This document shows positions 34,644 through 39,218 of a DNA stretch of 39,218 nucleotides, piece by piece. The stretch is taken from NCBI GenBank assembly GCA_017454335.1, contig JAFTDE010000022.1, positions 1-39,218 of the forward strand, read 5' to 3'. The notes under the pieces were generated by a model. The model had not been told where the DNA came from. It ran no database searches and saw only the letters and a program-made list of their open reading frames with translations. The stretch comes from Bacteroidales bacterium. GTDB lineage: Bacteria; Bacteroidota; Bacteroidia; Bacteroidales; UBA932. How positions within the stretch are numbered: position 1 is the first letter of the stretch; each line of letters begins with the position of its first letter. The position numbers were made by a program, and so were the translations under genes.

Positions 34644-35396
34644 ATGGGAAGAGCATTTGAGTTCCGCAAGGAGCGGAAAATGAAGCGCTGGGGCCACATG
34701 GCCCGCACCTTCACGAAACTGGGCAAGGAAATCACGATCGCCGTCAAGCAGGGCGGTCCCGACGTGACCGGCAACCCGCGCCTTCGCGCCCTGATGGCCG
34801 AGGCCCGCAGCGAGCAGATGCCCAAGGAGAACATCGAGCGCGCCATCAAGAAGGCCACCGAGAGCAAGCAGGGTGACTTCAAGGAGGTCGTGTACGAGGG
34901 CTACGGCCCGTTCGGCATCGCCTATCTCGTCGAGACGGCGACCGACAACACCACCCGCACCGTCGCCAATGTCCGCAGCTACTTCAACAAGTGCGGCGGC
35001 ACCCTGGGCACCAGCGGCAGCGTCGCTTTCATGTTCGACCACAAATGCGTCTTCCGCATCAAGGAGACCGACGGGATGGACCTGGAGGAACTCGAGCTCG
35101 AACTCATCGACTACGGTGTGGACGAGGTCTTCGAGGAGATCGAGGTGGACAAGGACGACAACGAGACCAAGGTCGTCGTCATCTACGGCGACTATGCTTC
35201 CTACGGCCAGATCCAGAAGTACATCGAGGACAACGGATTCGAACTGGTCTCCGGTGGATTCGAGCGCATTCCGACGACCGAGCTCAAGGAGGTCACGCCC
35301 GAGCAGCGCGCCACCCTCGAGAAGCTCACCGGCATGCTGGAGGACGACGAGGACGTCACCAACGTCTACACGACCCTCAAGCCGGAAGAGGAATAA
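34644..35396 (+). CDS. yebC: YebC/TACO1-family protein
   Basis: The 250-residue protein is a member of the YebC/PmpR/TACO1 family. It was long annotated as a transcription regulator and is now linked in several bacteria to translation of proline-rich or otherwise stalling stretches. It opens MGRAFEFRKERKMKRWGHMA, a variant of the usual AGHSKW start, and has the core segments GGPDVTGNPRLR, MPKENIERAIKKA, YEGYGPFGIAYLVE and LGTSGSVAFMFD. The C-terminal domain is acidic. It shares the promoter of the TPR gene and ends at a strong bidirectional terminator. Confidence 0.93.
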   Translation: MGRAFEFRKERKMKRWGHMARTFTKLGKEITIAVKQGGPDVTGNPRLRALMAEARSEQMPKENIERAIKKATESKQGDFKEVVYEGYGPFGIAYLVETATDNTTRTVANVRSYFNKCGGTLGTSGSVAFMFDHKCVFRIKETDGMDLEELELELIDYGVDEVFEEIEVDKDDNETKVVVIYGDYASYGQIQKYIEDNGFELVSGGFERIPTTELKEVTPEQRATLEKLTGMLEDDEDVTNVYTTLKPEEE

Positions 35397-35411
35397 AGCT
35401 GTTCCCGAAAC

Positions 35412-35451
35412 GAAAAAAAAAGAACCGACGGTATCCCGCCGGTTCTTTTTT
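35412..35451. terminator. Bidirectional terminator between yebC and ohrR
   Basis: AAGAACCG (35420-35427) pairs with CGGTTCTT (35440-35447), and an inner CGG/CCG continues the stem. An A-run on the left and a T-run on the right give U-tracts in both directions, ending yebC on the plus strand and ohrR on the minus strand. Confidence 0.87.
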
Positions 35452-35468
35452 ATGTCCGCTCCGTCCGC

Positions 35469-35915
35469 TTACCGGGTCGGCCGGGACAGCTTTTCAATGA
35501 TGCCGTCCAGCATCCCGTACAGGCCGGGAACCGTTTCCGGGGTCACCGAATCGCACAGCACGGCATGGCCGACGGTCTCCGGGACGGCTGCCAGCTGGTC
35601 CTGCAGACGGCTTCCCTTGTCCGTGAGCGAAACGATCATCTGGCGCGCATCCTTCTTGCCGGGGGTGCGCGTCAGGATGCCCTCCGCCTCCATGCGTTTC
35701 AGCAGGGGAGTGACCGTATTCGTCTCCAGCATCAGCCGCCTGGCGATGTCGTTCACCGGCTGCGCGTCCTTTTCCCAGAGCACCAGCAGCACCAGGTACT
35801 GCGGATAGGTGAGGCCGTACTCCGACAACAGCGGATGGTAGGCCTGGGTTATCAGACGCGAAGCGGTGTACAGCCTGAAACAGAGCTGGTTGTCCAGTTT
35901 GAAACGTCCGTCCAT
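35469..35915 (-). CDS. ohrR: OhrR-type MarR-family peroxide-sensing repressor
   Basis: The 148-residue winged-helix protein keeps the organic-peroxide sensor of OhrR. The reactive Cys is C12 in NQLCFRLY, and Tyr residues at 16, 26 and 37 match B. subtilis OhrR Y19, Y29 and Y40 with a constant offset of 3. The DNA-binding helices lie around VNDIARRLMLETNTVTPLLKRMEAEGIL and the wing at RTPGKKDARQ. It has no second C-terminal resolving Cys at the Xanthomonas position (C130 here is in a different context), so it probably belongs to the one-Cys class. It follows gpx with a 1-base overlap, so it likely controls its own operon. Confidence 0.87.
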   Translation of the reverse strand: MDGRFKLDNQLCFRLYTASRLITQAYHPLLSEYGLTYPQYLVLLVLWEKDAQPVNDIARRLMLETNTVTPLLKRMEAEGILTRTPGKKDARQMIVSLTDKGSRLQDQLAAVPETVGHAVLCDSVTPETVPGLYGMLDGIIEKLSRPTR

Positions 35916-36457
35916 TACAGCATCGCTTCAATGTCCGCCTCGAAAGATTCAGGCTCGGCCGTCGGGGCGAAACGCTTGACGACGGTGCCGTCCCGGTTGA
36001 CGAGGAACTTCGTGAAGTTCCACAGGATGTCGCTGTCCTTCTCGACGCTCTTGCTGATACCCTTCAGCAGTTTCTGCGTCGCCTTGGCCTTGAGTCCCTT
36101 GTACTCCTCGGTGGGGGCGGCGGACTTCAGGTAGGTGAAAACGGGATCCTCGGCGGCTCCGTTCACGTCGATCTTCTTCATCAGCTGGAAGGTGACGCCA
36201 TGGTTCAGGCGGCAGAACTCGGCGATTTCGGCATCGGAACCGGGCTCCTGGTGGGCGAACTGGTCGCAGGGGAATCCGAGGATGACCAGACCGCGGTCCT
36301 TGTAGCGCTGGTACAGGGCCTCCAGGCCATCGTACTGGGGGGTGAAGCCGCATTTGGACGCGGTGTTGACAATCAGGAGCACTTTGCCTTCGAACTGCGC
36401 GAGGTCCATCTCGACGCCCTTGTTCGTGAGGGCTTTGAAATCATAAATCTTTGCCAT
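35915..36457 (-). CDS. gpx: Glutathione peroxidase-family thiol peroxidase
   Basis: It reduces hydrogen or lipid peroxides; bacterial members usually take electrons from thioredoxin. The 180-residue protein has the peroxidatic Cys as C36 in NTASKCGFTPQY (codon TGC, so not selenocysteine), the GFPCDQFAHQEPG motif with a second Cys at 64, and ILWNFTKFLV with the Trp-Asn pair of the catalytic site. The usual Asn in CNQF is Asp (residue 65). It is the first gene of gpx-ohrR and lies behind a promoter flanked by two palindromes, which implies induction by peroxides. Confidence 0.93.
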   Translation of the reverse strand: MAKIYDFKALTNKGVEMDLAQFEGKVLLIVNTASKCGFTPQYDGLEALYQRYKDRGLVILGFPCDQFAHQEPGSDAEIAEFCRLNHGVTFQLMKKIDVNGAAEDPVFTYLKSAAPTEEYKGLKAKATQKLLKGISKSVEKDSDILWNFTKFLVNRDGTVVKRFAPTAEPESFEADIEAML

Positions 36458-36481
36458 AGTCGTATTGTTTTATCTGTTAAT

Positions 36482-36497
36482 ATATCGTTCGCGATGC
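36482..36497. promoter_or_regulatory. Candidate OhrR operator 1 (imperfect)
   Basis: ATATCGTTCGCGATGC matches operator 2 at 11 of 16 positions, with ATATCG and GCGAT conserved in the same register. It covers the predicted gpx transcription start (about 36490) and touches the -7 box. Confidence 0.5.
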
Positions 36498-36526
36498 AAA
36501 TATAAGACTTTATTTTTATATCGCAA
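36497..36526 (-). promoter_or_regulatory. Promoter of gpx-ohrR
   Basis: On the minus strand TTG (36524-36526), a 19-base spacer and TATATTTG (36497-36504) match the Bacteroidota form exactly. The TTG sits in the centre of a perfect palindrome and the -7 box abuts a second, weaker one. Confidence 0.7.
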
Positions 36527-36533
36527 GCGATAT
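36518..36533. promoter_or_regulatory. Candidate OhrR operator 2 (perfect palindrome)
   Basis: ATATCGCAAGCGATAT is a perfect inverted repeat with 7-base arms around AA. It covers the -33 element of gpx. A MarR dimer bound here would block sigma contact. Its centre is 36 bases from that of operator 1. Confidence 0.65.
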
Positions 36534-36594
36534 TTATATTATTTTGAGGAAAATGTTTATCTTCGACATCGTTTAACAAACATTCGTACGACTT

Positions 36595-36756
36595 ATGAAA
36601 AAATACGTATGCAACATCTGCGGATACGAGTATGATCCGGCCGCCGGTGATCCCGACAACGGAATCGCCCCCGGCACCGCTTTCGAAGATCTCCCCGCCG
36701 ACTGGGTCTGCCCCCTGTGCGGCGTCGGCAAAGACGATTTCTCCCCGGCAGAGTAA
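36595..36756 (+). CDS. Rubredoxin
   Basis: The 53-residue iron protein has the two knuckles CNICG (C6, C9) and CPLCG (C39, C42), the expected [14 protein letters not shown] segment and ADWVCP. It carries single electrons, in anaerobes typically to rubrerythrin, superoxide reductase or flavodiiron proteins that detoxify oxygen species. It is divergent from gpx across a 137-base gap that holds the two candidate OhrR operators, so peroxide-linked control is possible. A near-consensus -7 box TATCTTCG lies at 36558-36565, without a clear -33. It is complete despite its small size. Confidence 0.93.
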   Translation: MKKYVCNICGYEYDPAAGDPDNGIAPGTAFEDLPADWVCPLCGVGKDDFSPAE

Positions 36757-36771
36757 AGCGCTGTCCTGAAT

Positions 36772-36805
36772 GAAAGAGGCTGGCCCTGATGGGTCAGCCT
36801 CTTTC
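36772..36805. terminator. Long hairpin between rubredoxin and cysK
   Basis: A 15-bp stem (36772-36786 with 36791-36805; one G-U pair on the plus strand) encloses the loop TGAT. The following sequence is only moderately T-rich. It lies between convergent genes and probably ends both transcripts, more strongly on the plus strand. Confidence 0.7.
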
Positions 36806-36815
36806 CATTTCATCG

Positions 36816-37733
36816 TTATTTTCCGAAAAGCGGCGTGGACAGGTAGCGTTCGCCGGTGTCCGGCAGAAGCGCGACAATGAGTTTGCCGATGTATTCCGGA
36901 TTCTTCGCCAGGGCGTAGGCGGCGCTGAAAGCCGCACCGGAGGAGATGCCGACCAGCAGGCCCAGCCGTTCTGCGAGCAGGCGGGCGCCGGCGAAGGCAT
37001 CGTCGTCCGTAACGGGAATCACCTCATCCACATATTCCGCCAGGTAGGTTTTCGGCACGAATCCGGCGCCGATACCCTGGATTTTGTGCTTGCCGGGAAC
37101 GCCGGTGGTGATCACGGCCGAGGAGGCAGGTTCCACGCCGACGATCCGGACGGAGGGCTTGCGGGCTTTCAGGCCCTTTCCGGTGCCGCTGACCGTGCCT
37201 CCGGTGCCGATTCCGGCGACGAACACGTCGACCTGGCCGTCGGTGTCCTGCCAGACTTCCCGGGCGGTAGTCCGCTCATGGGCGGCCGGGTTGGCGGGGT
37301 TGGTAAACTGGCCGAGGATGACGGCTCCGGGGGTCTGGCTGCAGATTTCCTCCGCCTTGGCGATGGCGCCCTTCATGCCTTCCGCACCCGGTGTCAGCAC
37401 GAGGGTCGCCCCGTACGCGCTCAAGAGGTTGCGGCGCTCGACGCTCATCGTGTCGGGCATGGTGAGAATGGTTTTGTATCCTTTGGCGCGGGCCACCCAG
37501 GCCAGTCCGATGCCGGTGTTGCCGCTGGTAGGTTCCACGATGGTCGCGCCGGGCCGGAGGGTGCCGGACTGTTCGGCGTCCTCGATCATCGCCAGGGCGA
37601 TGCGGTCCTTGACGCTGCCTCCCGGATTGCTGCGTTCGAGTTTGAGCGCGATGCGCGCCTGCTGGCCTTCCAGGCCGCTGACCTCCAGGAGCGGGGTGTT
37701 CCCGATCAGGTCAGTAAGATGGTGGTATATCAT
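36816..37733 (-). CDS. cysK: Cysteine synthase (O-acetylserine sulfhydrylase)
   Basis: This PLP enzyme makes cysteine from O-acetylserine and sulfide. The 305-residue protein has the PLP Lys as K42 in NPGGSVKDRIA, the substrate loop EPTSGNTGIGLAW, the phosphate-binding loop GIGTGGTVSGTGKG, and GISSGAAFSAA. No regulatory CBS domain is attached, so it is not a cystathionine synthase of the long form. It lies downstream of metY on the same strand, but a 136-base gap with a large hairpin separates them, so separate transcription is likely. Confidence 0.95.
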   Translation of the reverse strand: MIYHHLTDLIGNTPLLEVSGLEGQQARIALKLERSNPGGSVKDRIALAMIEDAEQSGTLRPGATIVEPTSGNTGIGLAWVARAKGYKTILTMPDTMSVERRNLLSAYGATLVLTPGAEGMKGAIAKAEEICSQTPGAVILGQFTNPANPAAHERTTAREVWQDTDGQVDVFVAGIGTGGTVSGTGKGLKARKPSVRIVGVEPASSAVITTGVPGKHKIQGIGAGFVPKTYLAEYVDEVIPVTDDDAFAGARLLAERLGLLVGISSGAAFSAAYALAKNPEYIGKLIVALLPDTGERYLSTPLFGK

Positions 37734-37769
37734 AACTCGGTAAATTTAATCATTTTTTTCATTTTGCCC

Positions 37770-37868
37770 TGCTCCGCCGGCGGCAACATTGCCCCGGGCG
37801 CGCTTTCCGCAGCGGAGCGAGGACGAATCTCCGCGCGCCCGGGGCAAGCTGCCGCCAGGCGACGGAGG
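37770..37868. repeat. GC-rich intergenic inverted repeat between metY and cysK
   Basis: Perfect 15-base arms, TTGCCCCGGGCGCGC (37789-37803) and its complement (37833-37847), are flanked by a second pair, GGCGGCA (37779-37785) and TGCCGCC (37850-37856). Outside these a looser match (CTCCG with CGGAG) extends the structure. The 29-base centre holds a small palindrome, TCCGCAGCGGA (37806-37816). There is no adjacent T-tract in the minus direction until about 37763. It may be a transcription or RNA-stability element or one copy of a dispersed repeat. Confidence 0.75.
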
Positions 37869-37869
37869 C

Positions 37870-39150
37870 TCAGTTGAACGCCTGCTCCAGGTCGGCGAGG
37901 ATGTCGTCGATGTGCTCGACACCGATCGAGAGGCGGATGGTGGTCGGGGTGATGCGCTGCTCTGCGAGTTCCTCGGGGCTGAGCTGTGAGTGCGTGGTGG
38001 TGTAGGGGTGGATGACCAGGCTCTTGACATCCGCCACGTTCGCCAGCAGCGAGAAGATCTTCAGCGAGTCGATGAATTTCCAGGCGTCTTCCTGCGTGCC
38101 CTTGATCTCGAAGGTAAAGATCGATCCGGCTCCGTCCGGGAAATAGCGCTGGTAGAGCGCGTGGTCGGGGTGGTCGGGCAGCGCGGGATGGTTGACTTTC
38201 GCCACCTTGGGGTGCCGGGACAGGTACTCGACCACCTTCAGGGCGTTCTCGGTATGGCGTTCGATGCGCAGCGGAAGGGACTCGACGCCCTGCAGGAGGA
38301 TCCAGGCGTTGAAGGGACTGATGGCGGCGCCGGTGTCACGCAGCAGGACGGCACGGATGCGGGTCACGAAGGCGGCCGGTCCGGCCACGTCGGCGAATAT
38401 GGCTCCGTGGTAGCTGGGATCGGGCTTGGCCAGGGTGGGGTATTTGTCAGCGTTCGCTTTCCAGTCGAATTTGCCTCCGTCCACGATCACGCCGCCCAGC
38501 GAGCTGCCGTGACCGCCGATGAACTTGGTCGCGGAGTGGACGACGATGTCCGCGCCGTGGTCCAGCGGTCTGGCGACGATGGGCGCAAAGGTATTGTCCA
38601 CGATGAAGACAATGTTGTGCCGGTGTGCCACGGCGGCGATGCCGTCGAAGTCGGCGACGTCGGAATTGGGGTTGCCGAAGGTTTCGGCATAGATGACCTT
38701 GGTGTTGGGGCGGATGGCGGCTTCCAGCGCTTCGAGGTCATTGAGGTGGACGATGCTGTTCGTGATTCCGCGCGTGGCGAGGGTGTGGGTGATCAGGTTG
38801 AACGATCCGCCGTACAGGTTGTCGGCGGCGATCAGGTGGTCTCCCACCTGGAGGACATTCTGCAGGGCGTAGGAGACGGCCGAGGCTCCGGATGCGACCG
38901 CCAGGCCCGCTACGCCTCCTTCCAGGGCGGCGACGCGCTCTTCGAAGACGGACTGGGTGGAGTTGGTCAGGCGGCCGTAGATGTTGCCGGGATCGCGCAG
39001 GGCGAAACGGTCGGCGGCGTGCTGGGAATTGCGGAATACGTACGAGGTCGTCTGGTAGATGGGGACGGCGCGGGAATCGGAGGTCGGGTCGGGGGTCTCC
39101 TGGCCTACATGGATGGCCAGCGTTTCAACGTGGTAGTTCTTGGTGCTCAT
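37870..39150 (-). CDS. metY: O-acetylhomoserine sulfhydrylase (MetY-type aminocarboxypropyltransferase)
   Basis: This PLP enzyme makes homocysteine (or methionine, with methanethiol) from O-acetylhomoserine and sulfide. The 426-residue length fits MetY, which is longer than cystathionine gamma-synthase. The PLP Lys is K209 in VHSATKFIGGHG. Other features are YGRLTNSTQSVFEERVAALEGG, AETFGNPNSDVADF, VDNTFAPIVARPLDHGADI and the C-terminal TPTTIRLSIGVEHIDDILADLEQAF. With cysK next door it gives a direct-sulfhydrylation route for both sulfur amino acids. Only 68 bases lie upstream in the window, too little to judge a riboswitch. Confidence 0.93.
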   Translation of the reverse strand: MSTKNYHVETLAIHVGQETPDPTSDSRAVPIYQTTSYVFRNSQHAADRFALRDPGNIYGRLTNSTQSVFEERVAALEGGVAGLAVASGASAVSYALQNVLQVGDHLIAADNLYGGSFNLITHTLATRGITNSIVHLNDLEALEAAIRPNTKVIYAETFGNPNSDVADFDGIAAVAHRHNIVFIVDNTFAPIVARPLDHGADIVVHSATKFIGGHGSSLGGVIVDGGKFDWKANADKYPTLAKPDPSYHGAIFADVAGPAAFVTRIRAVLLRDTGAAISPFNAWILLQGVESLPLRIERHTENALKVVEYLSRHPKVAKVNHPALPDHPDHALYQRYFPDGAGSIFTFEIKGTQEDAWKFIDSLKIFSLLANVADVKSLVIHPYTTTHSQLSPEELAEQRITPTTIRLSIGVEHIDDILADLEQAFN

Positions 39151-39218
39151 ATCTCTTGTTTTTTAATTGTTTCCTTTTTGGGGCCGGCTGCGGTCCGTTC
39201 CGCCCGTGCTTTCCGCAG
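39151..39218. other. Partial upstream region of metY with a fragment shared with the 37.8-kb repeat
   Basis: The AT-rich metY leader (39151-39177) is followed by GC-rich sequence whose last 11 bases, GCTTTCCGCAG, also occur inside the inverted repeat at 37802-37812. The window ends inside this segment, so whether a second copy of the repeat lies here cannot be decided. Confidence 0.4.

Noticed and set aside
36348-36350. Possible selenocysteine at the glutathione peroxidase active site
   Set aside because: The active-site codon in TASKCGF reads TGC, a normal Cys, so no recoding is needed.
39151-39218. A SAM riboswitch upstream of metY
   Set aside because: Only 68 bases are available before the window ends, and nothing in them resembles a riboswitch core.

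Overview
The window is a GC-rich, densely coding stretch of a chromosome that I read as Bacteroidota, most likely Bacteroidales. The evidence is: promoter boxes of the Bacteroides sigma-ABfr form (TAnnTTTG with TTG about 19-21 bases upstream), AT-rich leaders with little Shine-Dalgarno signal, the gene strings tgt-lptF/G, hpt-adk...obg, parA-parB-DUF5683-mltD and mmdA-oadG-biotin carrier-oadB, and the lineage-typical families DUF4301 and DUF2764. I cannot name the species. No rRNA, tRNA, CRISPR array, prophage, insertion sequence or other mobile element was seen, and no stretch longer than about 140 bases lacks a gene.

Layout. 2-7850 (+): 3' end of ftsH, cdsA, psd, a NusG/UpxY-like factor and a nitroreductase-like gene, then tgt, an LptF/LptG permease, dut and murF. 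7845-12030 (-): PAP2 phosphatase, obg, nhaC, adk, hpt. 12145-13743 (+): a secreted helix-hairpin-helix protein with a predicted outer-membrane barrel. 13718-14674 (-): diacylglycerol/lipid kinase. 14730-19015 (+): parA, parB, DUF5683, mltD. 19028-26143 (-): a V/A-type ATPase operon read E, DUF2764, A, B, D, I, K. 26284-29812 (-): a biotin-dependent decarboxylase sodium pump read mmdA, oadG, biotin carrier, oadB. 29872-33817 (-): recF, DUF721, pdxB, DUF4301. 33960-35396 (+): TPR protein, yebC. 35469-36457 (-): glutathione peroxidase and an OhrR-type regulator. 36595-36756 (+): rubredoxin. 36816-39150 (-): cysK and metY.

How the genes work together. The central 10 kb is a sodium-energetics block. 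The decarboxylase complex would export Na+ while turning methylmalonyl-CoA into propionyl-CoA. The adjacent rotary ATPase has every recognisable Na+ ligand in its K subunit, and an NhaC antiporter lies 9 kb away. The two operons are separated by a strong terminator and by a perfect 29-bp tandem duplication that seems to build the ATPase promoter. A second regulatory highlight is the gpx-ohrR pair, whose promoter is straddled by two related palindromes; one is perfect and contains the -33 TTG. The rest is mostly housekeeping: phospholipid and envelope synthesis, nucleotide metabolism, chromosome partition and recombination, and sulfur amino-acid synthesis.

Nothing here is a clearly new defence or mobile system. 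The best leads are the duplicated ATPase promoter, the OhrR operators, the HhH-barrel protein, the zinc-site-less Tgt, the Lys-for-Arg PdxB and a GC-rich intergenic hairpin beside metY.
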